Shown here: one piece after another, positions 35,101 through 46,746 of the stretch | Numbering within the stretch: position 1 is the first letter of the stretch | How the letters are laid out: the number at the start of each line of letters is the position of its first letter | DNA from: Cladobotryum mycophilum | Taxonomy: Eukaryota > Ascomycota > Sordariomycetes > Hypocreales > Hypocreaceae | Direction of reading: 5' to 3' | DNA: 64,000 bases | NCBI GenBank assembly: GCA_036429605.1 | Contig: CM071589.1 | Span: 5,828,001 to 5,892,000 of the forward strand | The notes under the pieces: generated by a model | Databases searched by the model: none | The model's input: the letters and a program-made list of their open reading frames with translations, nothing else | Told to the model about the DNA's origin: nothing | Translations under genes and position numbers: made by a program

Positions 35101-37439
35101 CCGCAACAGGCCCATCTCATCCAAGCATGGAATCATCTTCACCAATTACCCCTGACGAGGGTGATACACCCAAGGTCGAAATCAAGGGAGCTGCTCCCCC
35201 ACCACCACCACCACCACCTCCTCCTCCTCCTCCACCGCCCCCTCCGCCGCCCCCTCCCCCAGGAAAATTACCTGGAGCGCCCCCACCTCCTCCGCCTCCT
35301 CCCCCACCTCCCATGCCGGGTTCTCTTCGAGGGCCACCACCACCTCCACCTCCGCCCCCCCACCCGGCGCCAGAGGTATTGGGGCTCCGGCTCCTCCGCC
35401 CCCGCCTCCGATGCCTGGTGCTATGGCTTCCGGGCACTTCTTACCGCAACAACCTGTATTCGCTTCCTCTCCAGGTATTGGCTTGCCAGTCGCTCGACCT
35501 AAGAAGAAACTCAAAGCCCTCCACTGGGAAAAGGTCGACACCCCTGAAACTAGTCACTGGGCAGCACATGCCCCCTCTGCTGAAGCGCGAGAGGAGAAGT
35601 ACAACGAGCTCAGTCGCAAGGGTATTTTGGATGAGGTTGAGAAACTGTTCATGGCCAAGGAAATCAAGCAGCTCGGCGTTGGAAGCTCCAGAAAGGAGGA
35701 TAAGAAACAAATCATATCTGCTGATCTGCGGAAAGCATTTGGTGAGTATATATGCGTGTTACATGTAAGAATCAGTCTAACATTTGGTAGAAATTGCTTT
35801 TGTCAAGTTTTCTCAACAGTCTGTTCAGGACATTGTGCGGATGGTTGTCCATTGCGAAGATACCATCATTACAAGCCAGAGCATCATGGAATTCTTACAA
35901 AAGGATGATCTGTGCAATATCCCTGACAATACAGCCAAGCAAATGGCCCCCTACAGCATAGATCTCCTCGGACCAGAGGCCAAGACTCAAACCCGAGAGC
36001 TCGACCCAGAAGAACTAACAAGGCAGGATCAGCTGTACTTGTACACTGCATTCGAATTACATCATTATTGGAAGAGCAGAATGAGGGCCTTGACTCTAAC
36101 GCAAAACTTCGAGGCAGATTATGACGAAATTAGCTCAAAGATGCAGGAAGTTGTAGCCGTCTCCGAGTCTTTGCGAGACTCTGTATCGCTCATGAATGTT
36201 CTCGGTCTCATTTTGGATATTGGAAACTACATGAATGATGCGAACAAGCAGGCTCGTGGTTTCAAGCTCAGTTCTCTGGCTCGACTGGGAATGGTTAAAG
36301 ATGACAAGAACGAGTCTTCCCTGGCAGATCTCGTGGAGCGCATTGTGCGAAATCAGTATGCGGAGTGGGAAGGCTTTGCGGACGACATTGCTGGCGTCAT
36401 AGCAGCCCAGAAAATTAATATTGAGCAGCTGCAAACTGACGCGAAGAAATACATCGACAACGTTCGCAACGTTCAAATGTCGTTGGATTCCGGAAATTTG
36501 AGCGACCCCAAGAAATTCCATTCCCAGGACCGCGTCGGCCAAGTCGTACAACGATCAATGAAGGAGGCCAGGAGAAAGGCGGAGCAGATGCAACTTTACT
36601 TGGATGAAATGATGAAGACATATAAAGATATTATGACATTCTATGGAGAAGATCCTGCCGACGAGAATTCTAGACGGGACTTCTTCACGAAACTTGCTAG
36701 CTTCCTGACAGAATGGAAGAAATCACGAGAGAAGAATGTGTTGGTGGAAGAAACGAGACGACGCAACGAGGCTTCCATGAAACGAAAGCACGCTCATATC
36801 AAGGCTTCCGCAGTTTTAGACGATGGTCCGGCGACTGCAGTGAACACCGGTGCCATGGACACTCTTCTTGCGAAACTTAGGGCGGCTGCGCCTCAGGCAC
36901 GGGATCAGAGGGACCGTCGCCGTCGTGCCCGCCTTAAGGATCGCCATCAAGACCGCGTAGCTTCAGGACAAAAGATGCCCGATCTCATCAACGAAGTGCC
37001 AGAAATAGAGACTGGCCTTCCAAACCCTGAGCCGACGATCGAGGAGGAGGGCAAACCACAAACACCAATACAGCCAGCGCCTCGCGAGAGTGGGGGAGAC
37101 GATGTGGCAGACCGGGCCGCTGCCTTACTACAGGGCATGCGTGGAGGTGAGGGCAACGATGAACTCGATGCAGAGAGGAGGGAAAGTATAAGGAAGGCCA
37201 GGAGACAAACGGCAGAAGAAGAGAGGAGACTTCGAAGGAAGAGGAGAGAACGAGCATCAAGCCACCTAGACGATGGCAAATCAGAAACTGCTTCACAGGC
37301 AGACGAATCTTTGATCCTATCAACGACAGATTTGTCAAGAGAAGAGGAGGAGAAGGCCGAGCAGAAGCCGGATGAAAGCACAGAGCAAAAAGGGGGAGTG
37401 AAGATAACGCGGGTGAGAAGGTGGAGGGGTGAAGAGTAA
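32173..37439 (+). CDS. sepA: Diaphanous-related formin, Bni1/SepA type
   Basis: Rho-regulated actin nucleator for cables and the contractile ring; essential for hyphal polarity and septation. Exons 32173-35741 and 35791-37439 give 1739 residues after adding one base at two places. Visible: Ser-rich N-terminus; GTPase-binding and FH3 domains (from NIVEQMFLQLMQKRGW, about 257, to about 650); coiled coil with Arg/Glu/Gln heptads (about 700-850); FH1 with uninterrupted Pro runs of 20 or more; FH2 (from KKKLKALHWEKVDTPETSHW to about 1540); and a C-terminal DAD (MDTLLAKLRAAAP...RRRRARLK), so autoinhibition is expected. The frame is lost in the C6 run 32755-32760 and again in the C7 run 35355-35361 inside FH1. 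One extra C in each restores a continuous formin. Intron 35742-35790 is 49 nt with a clean GTGAGT/TAG. Confidence 0.93.
35203..35390 (+). repeat. FH1 poly-proline CCN tract
   Basis: CCN-repeat tract coding for poly-Pro that binds profilin-actin. Low complexity on both strands; the complementary strand reads as poly-Gly frames that are not genes. Contains the C7 run where the frame is lost. Confidence 0.8.
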
Positions 37440-37916
37440 AGAGTTACATGTACCCGAATTGGCATGAGCAAGGTCATGCACCAACATATACGGCTCCCAA
37501 GTACATACTTAATGTCTACAATTGCAACAGCGAAACTCACGAAATCATTTTTGCTTGAAACGATATGGAGACTGGAAGGAGTTGATGACTGAGGCAATCA
37601 GTCCTGGGAGGATATACCTGTTCAATTTTTCCAGCCCATGTTGAATCCATTTGTAAGATACCTTTGCACGCTGTTTTCCTATCTAGGTAGCGTATTTGTA
37701 TGATGTATGTAATGGCTCGTATTCTATACCTATGTTTTACACAACTTGTCAAGACGATCGGAGCAAACCTACCTAGTGAACAGGTTCATTATTGAATGTG
37801 ATTAAGCGCTGCGCTGTCATGGATATCATAATCTAGGTTGACACAATACAAGGCTATTTGTAAAAAGGCATATCCTACTACCACAGGGTAACCCTGGCCT
37901 CTCCCAAGGAACCACT
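37440..37916. other. Convergent 3' region formin/SNRNP27
   Basis: About 480 bp between tail-to-tail genes, with AT-rich UTR-like sequence. Nothing else seen. Confidence 0.5.
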
Positions 37917-38755
37917 TCATCGACCTGGACTAAGTGGCCTGTTGAAGCCGCCCTGTCGGTTCATATACTGGCGGTACTCGGTCTTCTTCTCTTTACTGAT
38001 TCCTCCTGCGGTGTTGCCCGCGACCTTTTTGCCCTTTGTGGTGCCGAAGCCGCCAAAGCCCATCATGGCTTGCATGGCGGCAAAGTCATCATCCCCTTCT
38101 CCCTCTCCGTCGGGCTCGACACCGTCTTCGTCCATGGGGGTGGCGTCACGTCCCTCCTTGTCCTTCCGAGGAGGGGATGGGCTGCGGCGGCTGTTGGGCT
38201 TGTTAAAAGACGTGTCTTGGTGTTGCTGCTTCTTGGGGTCCTGACGGGGGCGTGTGGGGAGGGAGGAAGGTTGGGGAGGGCTGTGGTGGTCGGGAGAGGC
38301 AGAGCGGCGGTTGTAGCCATCTCGAGGTTTTTCTATTTCAGAGGTTAGCGACGAACAAGCCATGGGTGGGAGAGACAGAGAGAGCGTACGGTTTCTATCA
38401 CGATCATTGGCGTCTTCGTCCCTGCGCCTGTCGCGTCCGTCCTTATCGTCGTAACGGCGAGGGCTACCGCGGCCTCTATCCCTTCCCCCACGGCGGTCTC
38501 TACCGCCTCTATTTCTATCCCCGTCGCGATCTCTGTGGCGGTTATCCGGTGACCTCGAGCGATCGCCTGGGCCCCCACGCCTGTCTCGCGATCTTGATCT
38601 GTAGCCTCGACGGTCTCGTCCCCCCGGTCACGGTTCCTATCTCGATCCCGTTCCCTGTCGCGATCTCTGTCTCGCGGCGGGCCTCTATCCCGACGGTCTG
38701 ATTCATCCCACATTTGGCGGCTATCCGGCCGTCGATTGCGGCGTGGGTCGCTCAT
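37917..38755 (-). CDS. SNRNP27: U4/U6.U5 tri-snRNP 27-kDa protein
   Basis: RS-rich component of the spliceosomal tri-snRNP, involved in activation and 5' splice-site choice. Exons 38390-38755 and 37917-38332 with a 57-nt intron, 260 residues after correcting one base. N-terminal two-thirds are Arg/Asp/Ser-rich (RDRDRDRERDRDRNRDRG and further RD/RG/RS runs); the C-terminus holds the diagnostic block MMGFGGFGTTKGKKVAG and KKTEYRQYMNRQGGFNRPL. The Arg-rich part is lost when the frame derails after the G6 run (plus-strand C6, 38620-38625). One more G restores RGYRSRSRDRRGG and a frame that runs through the intron into the conserved block. Divergent from glucosidase I with a 334-bp shared upstream region. 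Confidence 0.88.
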
Positions 38756-39089
38756 GGTGGGCTTGCGGTTGGAATTAAATGTGAAAATGTGACGATATGA
38801 CGATGGGACATTTGAGCAATCATCAGGCTGAGAATCAATGGGCTTTGGAAGATGGGAAAATCAACGTGGCGGTGGCTGGTGGTGGCGTTATCGGGGCGAT
38901 TCTATTGGTTTGGTAATTGAACACCTGGAGCTTCCCCGTAGCGCCTCAGCCTTGCGTCCCGCACCTCCAACGGTGTTCACAAGGTGGGCACACCCACCTT
39001 CCGTGACTGATCATCTAACAACAATTGCACCTTGGTTTACAGCGAAGAAGCTCTGGTAAGCATCTTCAACGTGAGCTTGGTCTCATAAA
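38756..39089. promoter_or_regulatory. Bidirectional promoter SNRNP27/glucosidase I
   Basis: Only 334 bp separate the two start codons, so both promoters must lie here. No TATA box is evident, as expected for housekeeping genes. Confidence 0.5.
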
Positions 39090-41639
39090 ATGTCGAGACT
39101 CGCTCAATTAATTTCTGCGGCAGCTCTGGCCTTTGGGGCTCAAGCTGCCGTGGAAGGCGAGTCCATCTTAATCAACGAGATTGGCCGTCTCAACAATGAG
39201 AGCCTGTTTTGGGGCCCGTACAAGCCCAATCTCTACTTTGGCGTTAGGCCGAGACTACCAGAAGGTCTATGGACGGGACTGATGTGGGGAAAGATTGAGG
39301 AGTATACGGATGTTCAAAATCGTAAGCCCGGGCGGTTGGACCTGTGGTAGTTTGCATGGTACTGATGCCCCTTTCTAGTGTTTCGATATACCTGTGAGCA
39401 ATCTGAAGACCTCCATGGATATGGATGGGATGAGTACGATGCTCGAACTGGTGGTATTCAATCAATCCACGATGAGGGAAACATGATTGACATTACGACC
39501 TCCTTCATCAAAGTCCCCGGTGGCAGTCATGGAGGTAGCTGGGCTGCCAGAATCAAGGGCACAATTAAAGACAATGCGCCAAAGGACACAAAGACCATGG
39601 TGTACTATTACATCGCCCAGGAAGGACTTGGTGAGCTCGCAGTCGAAGGCGAGGGAACAAAGTTTGGCTTCGAAGGAGACGTCACCCTTAAAGGAAGCTC
39701 TGTACCTCTCGGCGATTACACCATCGTCATCACCGAGGGAAGCGGCAAGCACCCAAAGTCCAGCCATGCGGCTTCTGACACCCGACGGGGAGACACTACG
39801 GTTGTTCGAAGCGCAAATCTTCAGACTGATCATTTATGGCAGGGCAAGCCCGCCGTGTTTCAACAACTTCAAGAGTCGGTCAAGTACATTCAGGAGAACT
39901 TTGCGGACGACCAGCTGCCGCCGCCGTGGCAGATTTATCGATTCGAACCCAAGCCCGGCAGCGGAAACGCTCAAATCGTGCAAAAAGTATTCGAGGGATC
40001 GTTTGAGTTTGATGCCATCTTTTCATCTGGGTCTGCGGGCCAGGAGCTGACCAGCAAGGATGTGACTCGAGAGATAAAACTGACGTCTGAATCCTTTGGG
40101 GAGCGCTTTTCCAGCATCTTTGATCTGAAGGCGCCATACAATGTGGACAAGTATCAGAAATTTGGCAAAAGCTTGTTTTCTAGCTTGCTTGGGGGCGTGG
40201 GATACTTTTACGGGCCCCAGGTCATCGATCGATCTTATGCAGAGGAGTATGAGGAAGAGAACGAGGGTTTCTGGGAGGAGGCTGCCGCTGCCAGGGCACG
40301 GTCGGCGCATAAGTTTGAGGGGCCTTTTGAACTGTTTACCGCTGTTCCGTCTCGCCCATTCTTTCCTCGAGGCTTCCTTTGGGATGAGGGATTTCACCTT
40401 GCGCTCATTGCTGAGTGGGACATTGACCTGACTGTGGAGATTGTCAAGAGTTGGTTCAACACGATGGACAGCGATGGCTGGATTCCTCGGGAGCAAATTC
40501 TCGGGGCAGAGGCGAGAAGCAAAGTACCAGCAGAATTCCAGATCCAGTATCCACATTACGCCAACCCACCAACATTGTTCCTCACCATTGAGAACTTTAT
40601 GGAGCGTCTCCGCAAGACAAACGGCAGCGCTCCAGTTGGCAAGGAGAAGCTTTCTCAAGGAGGTCCCTTGTACAACGCCCATCTCGACAACCCAGAATTA
40701 GGAAACAACTTCTTGCAGAAGATTTATCCTCTACTTCGTCGACAGTATGATTGGTTCCGAAGCACCCAGCGAGGAGATGTCAAGTCATATGACCGTGATG
40801 CGTTCTCAACCAAGGAGGCGTATCGATGGAGGGGCCGAACGGAGACACATTGTCTCACGAGTGGATTGGATGACTATCCCCGACCTCAGCCACCGTCTCC
40901 AGGCGAGCTGCACGTCGATCTCTTGTCATGGGTCGGACTTATGGCTAAGTCTCTGCTGAACATTGCTGATGCATTGGGAATTGCCGAAGATGTGGAGGAA
41001 CTGAAGCGAAACCTTTTTGCTATTGAGCGCAACCTTGATGATTTGCATTGGTCGGAGAAGGAGGGCTGCTACTGCGATGCGACTATTGATGAGTTTGAAG
41101 AACACACGCTTGTTTGCCACAAAGGATACATCTCTCTGTTCCCATTCTTGGTCGGGCTGATGAAACCGGACGATCCCAAGTTGGGCAAGATTCTTGATCT
41201 GCTCGGAGATGAGAGCCACTTGTTCAGCGCTCACGGCATTCGCAGCTTGAGCAAGCAGGATGAATTTTATGAGACGGCCGAGAACTACTGGCGCAGTCCG
41301 GTGTGGATGCCGATTAATTACCTTGCTGTTACTCAACTTTATGTAAGTCTATCCTACCCCTGTGAATTGCCGCCGAGCTAACCGACTGTATAGAATGTTG
41401 CAACACAGCCAGGACCATTCAAAGAGCAAGCACGAGATCTTTACTCGCGCCTGCGAAAGAACCTCGTGGATACAGTGTTTAAGAGCTGGGAGGAGACGGG
41501 CATTGCGTGGGAGCAGTATCATCCCGAGACAGGAGCTGGACAAAGGAATCAACAATTCACTGGATGGACTAGTCTGGTGGTGAAACTCATGGCGATGGAA
41601 GACTTACATGCTGATAAGCATTCGAGAGATGAGCTATGA
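39090..41639 (+). CDS. CWH41: ER alpha-glucosidase I (GH63)
   Basis: Removes the outermost alpha-1,2-glucose from Glc3Man9GlcNAc2 on new glycoproteins, the first step of N-glycan trimming in the ER. Exons 39090-39321, 39379-41342 and 41394-41639 (57- and 51-nt introns) give 813 residues, intact. Visible: N-terminal hydrophobic signal (LAQLISAAALAFGAQA), the beta-sandwich N-domain (LFWGPYKPNLYFGVRPRLPEG), and the (alpha/alpha)6 catalytic domain with RGFLWDEGFHL, where the Asp/Glu pair lies, and a C-terminal segment EQYHPETGAGQRNQQFTGWTS. Trp/Tyr-rich sugar-binding loops are present throughout. The short lumenal-facing signal, without a long cytosolic tail, is usual in filamentous fungi. Confidence 0.93.
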
Positions 41640-42080
41640 AAAGATGATGAAGACATGATACGATAGAATAGTAGAGAGTTAGTTCTCTAAACACAATACA
41701 TGTTCGTGCTTGATTCCAGCCAGGGCATATGTCTACCCTATAGAGTTTGCATAGTGAGAAAAGTTGCCGATTATTGCTATCGCGCAAACTAGCAAAACAC
41801 ATGGGGGGTAACTCGAGGAATTGGAATGAGAAAGAATAATGCGTCATGTCCATTCGCTGGTACTTTTCGTAAATGCAGGAGGCTATTCGCTGTGCAAATC
41901 AGGTCATCATTAACAGACTGCGCCACGCTTATTCACGAATCCTTGGCTTAAATGAGACGAGACATTGCCCGGTTAGTTTTTACATCTTGTTCATCGGCAA
42001 ACAGTGGCATAGTTATAATCAATTAAAGAAAAGAAACCCCTCATATCTTCTTTACTCTTTACCCTGCGCATAAAGTAATT
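41640..42080. other. Intergenic, promoter of zinc-cluster gene
   Basis: About 440 bp between tandem genes. No frame or distinct element supported. Confidence 0.45.
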
Positions 42081-43593
42081 ATGACACGAACCGTTGGCCC
42101 GCTTGATAGGAGGAGGAGAGTAACGCGCTGTCAGGCCTGCGCGAGGAGACGCATCAAGGCAGGATACTGGAATCCAAGATGGAGAGGGTACCAGAGACTG
42201 ATTGAATTGAATAGTGTCAAGGTGGTATACCGTGTGAGCATTGCATTCGGAGCAAGAGACAATGCCAGCAACAGACGAGGATCAGTCCGGATGCCATCAG
42301 CTTTGTTTCCTTCACAGCATCAGACCTGGCCCTGCAGCTATCCCAGCAAGTCCAACGATCAAGCAACGAGATTTATTTGGAGTGTTTCGCGGCGTTCCTT
42401 GACAGGTGCAGATTTAGAAGAGGATTTATCTCTGTCAGCCAAGATCTGGTGCCTCTTATTTACCAGTCGCCATCTCTCCAGGATATAGCCGTAGCAATCG
42501 GAGCACTGAATGCCGGCAGGAGAGGGTCGGCTCGATCCGTTGATGAGGGGAATTCTCCCGAGTATGTGGCTTTTAGATCGTATGGACGATCGATCCAGGC
42601 GCTTCAGGTTCAGCTTGCGGCGCCGGATGTGGCGGAGAGCGAGGACGTGCTCTGGGGGACGTTTTTGCTCGGGCTCTTTGAGGTAATCTATGCTTTTGAT
42701 ACTCTTAATTGTGTATTCTGATTGTTTGAGACAGCTGATATCGGAGCCAACGGGCGAAAGGTGGCCAAAGCATATGTTGTACGGCACGTCGAAAATACTG
42801 CAGCTATTGGGCCCGTCCGCGACCTACTCACCTCTTCGGCGGCGACTTTTTGAAGCATTTCGAGTGCTGGAAGCAAACAGGATGATAATTTATGGGCAGG
42901 ATAGTTTCCTGTCTCAGAAGCAGTGGATGCACTTCCAGCGTTGCGAAGATACGGCCGGAAGTGGGTTTGATGCGTTGGAGACAATGCTCGAGCTGATGAT
43001 TCGTGTTTCGTCATTTAGTAAAGGGTAAGTGTGTCGATCAATTATATGCTCTTGTGTTAAGGGCTGATGGGGATAGCTTTTTCAATATTATTGAAAGTGT
43101 ACCGGACACGGCGAGGTTTTTTGACCCTTCGATTGATGCACTGGCTGGAGAAGGGGTGGATCTGCAGCACAGAATACAGGAATGGCAAAATATTATCGTG
43201 CTAGGACATGATAACGAAGACGTCTTCGTACAGCTTGCCAAGTCGTACTATTACGCTACTTTACTATTTCTCGTCAGGAATTACACCTACTACACATGCT
43301 GGCATGGTCGACCGATTCCTTCACTAACACCGGACGAGATTTCTCAGCACATAAACGACATTCTGATGCTAGCTGAGGGCATTGTCAAGACTTCAGATAT
43401 CCCAGGAGTCATGCTCCTGTTCCCCTTGCGCATGGCTGGGGCGCATGCTACGGAGCCCCTCCAGAGGGGCAAAGCACTGAGCGTATTAGACCAAATTCAT
43501 CAAAAGGGGTTCATCGTGTCGGATAGGATCGCGGTTGATCTGCGAGAATTGTGGGAGTATCAGGATATGGGCGGGAGATTGAGTGAGAGGTAA
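42081..43593 (+). CDS. Zn2Cys6 fungal transcription factor
   Basis: DNA-binding regulator of the fungal C6-zinc class. Four exons, 42081-42158, 42215-42682, 42735-43024 and 43077-43593, give 450 residues. The zinc cluster is CQACARRRIK then CQGGIPCEHCIRSKRQC, with all six Cys, and it is built only if 42159-42214 is removed. That intron begins GC instead of GT (AAG|GCAGGA) and ends TAG. Without splicing the frame runs on as a Cys-poor peptide and stops. The rest is the fungal-specific factor region: IYLECFAAFLDRCRFRRGF, LPLY-type helices and a C-terminal segment with Trp/Tyr (NYTYYTCWHG). No binding target can be inferred from position. Tail-to-tail with the secreted-protein gene, 131 bp apart. 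Confidence 0.85.
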
Positions 43594-43724
43594 TGAAAGA
43601 ACTGGATTGATGTTGAATCTAAATCTACCTGCTATGGAAGAAGAGAAATATTTGCTGCTGTAAGAAATGCATTTGATGGCACTAGATCTTGGCCCATGAC
43701 GTAGTGCCATCCAACAATATCCAT

Positions 43725-44516
43725 TCAAGAACGGGAGTCGTCCACTCGGATGTTGAAGTAGTCGGTGATGACCTTGGTTCGCTCTCCAGGGGAAAAGTAC
43801 TCGTAACCAACCATGACGTTACAGTTCGTGACGTAGATAGTGACGGGGATTGCGCCTTGATACATGATATTCCACTATCACAGGGGGTGTTAGTCAACAG
43901 CCATGTTTCTTTGGATGGAATTGAGCAACGCACTGCAGCGACTCGTCCCTGAATGAATTGCCTACGAACCAGCCCGCCGAAAACGGCACCGGCGCTCACC
44001 AGGATGTCTTCTGCGAAGATGGGATAATTGGAGTTGACGTATCCCCTCCATACCACGAGCGCGGACGAGCCGTCGTTGTAGGTAGTCAAGGTGTTGTCGA
44101 CGAGGCCGTCCTTTGTGACGTTGGAGTAGTCGAAGAAGGAGGTAGCGATGCCGCCTTCAAAGGCTTCGTCTGCGCGTACGAAGTTTTTGGATGGGGAGGT
44201 GATCATGTAGCCGGCGGTGATGTGGGATAGATTCTGGTTCCTTTTTTTGGTTTGGTTCAGTTAGCTTGAGTGTTTGGTGAAGAGATGATGAATGGGAAAA
44301 GGGGGTGGCAAGGGGGGTGGCAAGGGGGGTGGCAAACCATTTGTGTTGGACGAAGCTGGTGTTGAACTCGGATTTTACCAGTGGCGGGACTGGTTGCTCA
44401 AAGTTGGAGGAGAAGTCTAGCATGGAGGAAGGGAATGGGGGGCAGTCTTCTTTGATGGATGCTGCGGCCGCGAGGGCGATGTTGAGGGTAATTGTTAGGT
44501 GTGAGAAGAAGCGCAT
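43725..44516 (-). CDS. Small secreted protein, unknown function
   Basis: Exons 44338-44516, 43970-44240 and 43725-43874 encode 199 residues. Signal peptide MRFFSHLTITLNIALAAAAS; mature part of about 180 residues with few Cys (one near the N-terminus, one in VTNCNVMVGYEYFSP), several N-glycosylation sequons and aromatic/Tyr-rich C-terminal strands (GAIPVTIYVTNCNVMVGYEYF), suggesting a beta-rich fold. Splicing is required: the unspliced frame continues with a low-complexity tail. Both donors are weak (GTTTGC and GTTCGT), while acceptors and the CTAAC branch of intron 2 are good. Intron 1 carries a threefold 12-bp repeat right after its donor. No family recognised; a possible effector-like or cell-wall protein, by inference only. 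Confidence 0.65.
44299..44337. repeat. 12-bp tandem repeat in intron 1 of the secreted-protein gene
   Basis: Three near-exact copies of a GGTGGCAAGGGG-type 12-mer next to the 5' splice site (on the minus strand, GCCACCCCCCTT). C6 runs in each copy make the exact length doubtful. Confidence 0.75.
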
Positions 44517-45724
44517 CTTGTCAAGTGTTAAAGCGATCTATGGTGTGTTGAAGAAGCAGATGAATCAAGAAATGATTTGATATTGATGGATTATTTCATT
44601 ACTTGGTGTCTCGGCATGCTCATTTATACATCTCGACTGAGGCTTGCTTACACCTCACGATATGAAGCTGCTTGAATAGTTAATACAAAGATGACGAGTG
44701 ATACACGCGTCAAAGCCACCAAAAAGATATAAAGCGCTCGATAATTTCCCATCCGGTAAAAATCGCCTCTACTCTCATATGTATCGTATTACATGATAGC
44801 CATGGCGGTTCAAGGGGCTTAAACATGATGCTATTCAGCGCGTTTGAATACTTCCTATTAGGGTAAGTGGGTCTGTCATCCGGGGAGGCCCGTGAATCAT
44901 GTTTCGGGGGAGGGGAGATGCCGAGGATTGCGGAGCTGCGTAGGCCTTACTAGGTCTTACTTGTGCAAGTCAAGGTGGCTAGAATGATCCTCTTTACATT
45001 ACTGTCAATGATTGGAATACGAAAGCCAAAGGTTTACTATCTGAGGTAAGTTGTGCCAATGAATAGCAGATGATGGTGTTCTGCGACATGATTGATGTAG
45101 AGGGTTGGCAATACTAGCAAAGAGTATTACTTTATGTCGAGCTTAAGTATATGGAATATCAAGTACTTGCCCAGGTGGTCAAATACGGAGGAATATACAT
45201 GAATTATTAGCGCAAAAGGTGTCCAGAAATTAGTTGCATTAGAACGATTCTAGCGCTATGCCGAACCACCATTACATAACATCAACCCAAGATGTAGGGT
45301 ATCTTAAGATGGATGACTGCCATTATTTATCTGCTTCAATCACTCTTCTGAAAGAAAAGAAGAAGTGAAAAAAAAGAATGAAAGAAAGAAAGAAGGGACA
45401 GTTAGATGTACTTCACCAAAGGCTCGTACATTCCGCGATATAATGCGGGCTATTGTTTGCTGTCCAAGACCATCAACTGCCTTCCTTGCCCAGCCAAGGT
45501 AGTTGCTCGTCGCTCATGCCTTCTAGAGTTTGGATCTTGTTCACGGGGAAACACCGTTGTGCTTTCTTGCCTTGCCTAACAGAAAGTTAATGGTAACTAC
45601 GGTGATGCCTTGAAGAATTTTGTCGTCATCGTCATCATCATCATCATCATCCTCTCCTTCTTTTTCTTCATACGCCCACCCAAGGACCCCTCACGGCCGC
45701 CAAACCACGAAACCATCCTCAAAC
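44517..45724. other. Intergenic between divergent secreted-protein genes
   Basis: About 1.2 kb with a short CAT/ATC repeat at 45630-45655 just before the propeller gene. No supported coding frame. Confidence 0.45.
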
Positions 45725-46746
45725 ATGATATTCCCATTTAGCATCATCATCATCATCATCGCCTTTCTTGGTACCGGACTTCCCGTCCTCTGCTACCGAG
45801 TCAAACTACTCTACCAATTTCCGTACCCCTTCCAGCAGTTCGAAAACATCGCCGTCCACCCAAGAGGGGGTCTAATCCTGACTACATGGGGCGACGGCAG
45901 CATATACACCCTCGACCCTCACGCAAAGGATACGACGCCGCAACTTCTTGTCAAAGTGCCGGGAATCGATAGCCTGACTGGCATTACAGAGACTACGAGG
46001 GGCGTCTATGCCATTGCCGGGGGTCTCAGGAGTTCACAGGATTACCAATTTTTTCACGGATCAGCTATGATCATGACACTTAACTTGAGTAGAGACTATA
46101 ATCCAGAAAAAAATGCCCAAGGCTTAAGATTGTGACCAAAATACCAGACACCGGATTGATTACAGGCATGGCCGCTCTGCCATCGCATCCACATTATGTT
46201 TTCATGGCAGAACCCCTGGACGATTGCCTCCGCATCATCGATCTCATGACCGGCGCCTATCAAGTTGCCCACAGATTGAGAGAATTCGGCGTGGATCGTC
46301 CTCGTCCTCCGGGATCTATCCCCTTTGGCGTCAATGGTCTCAAGATCCGCAATGACACTCTCTACTTCACCAACTCGGGACAGCTTACACTCGGACGCAT
46401 GAAGCTTGGCGAGTGGGGCACCCAGGTGGGCAAAATAAGAATTCTTACCACTCTGCGAGACAAACCACTTCAAATGCCCAACGACTTTGCCCTGAGCCGA
46501 AATGGCAAGACAGCCTATATAGCAACGCACCCGAACACGATTGTCAGGTTCGCTCGCCACAAGAAATGGAATGATGTAGTTGAGACAAGTTATTTTGAGG
46601 GGAATAGCACTGTGCCAATCAACTCGCCAACTGCGGCCGCGCTCTCCAATAATGAAAAGGTTCTCTACGTGACGACTCGGGGCACGCATGAAACCGGCGG
46701 TCAGATTCTGGAAATTCGGCTTGAAAAGGGGGATCGTGGAGCATGA
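45725..46746 (+). CDS. Secreted SMP-30-like beta-propeller protein
   Basis: Signal peptide MIFPFSIIIIIIAFLGTGLP, then a propeller of the SMP-30/gluconolactonase type: FENIAVHPRGGLILTTWGDG (blade 1), LTGITETTRGVYAIAGG, TGLITGMAALPSHPHYVFMAEP, FGVNGLKIRNDTLYFTNSGQ and MPNDFALSRNGKTAYIATH. Metal-ligand positions of the enzyme family are only partly visible, so catalysis cannot be claimed. The frame breaks in an A7 run (46107-46113); one more A joins the two halves as ...NPEKKCPRLKIVTKIPDTG and gives 340 residues. Intron at this place was considered and found no good sites. Start at 45725, not the upstream in-frame Ser-repeat ATG at 45620, because the signal peptide begins there. The C-terminus at 46746 fits the family, but a continuation in another frame exists. 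Confidence 0.7.

Noticed and set aside
35117..35437. Poly-Gly frame on the minus strand
   Set aside because: It is the complement of the formin FH1 poly-Pro tract.
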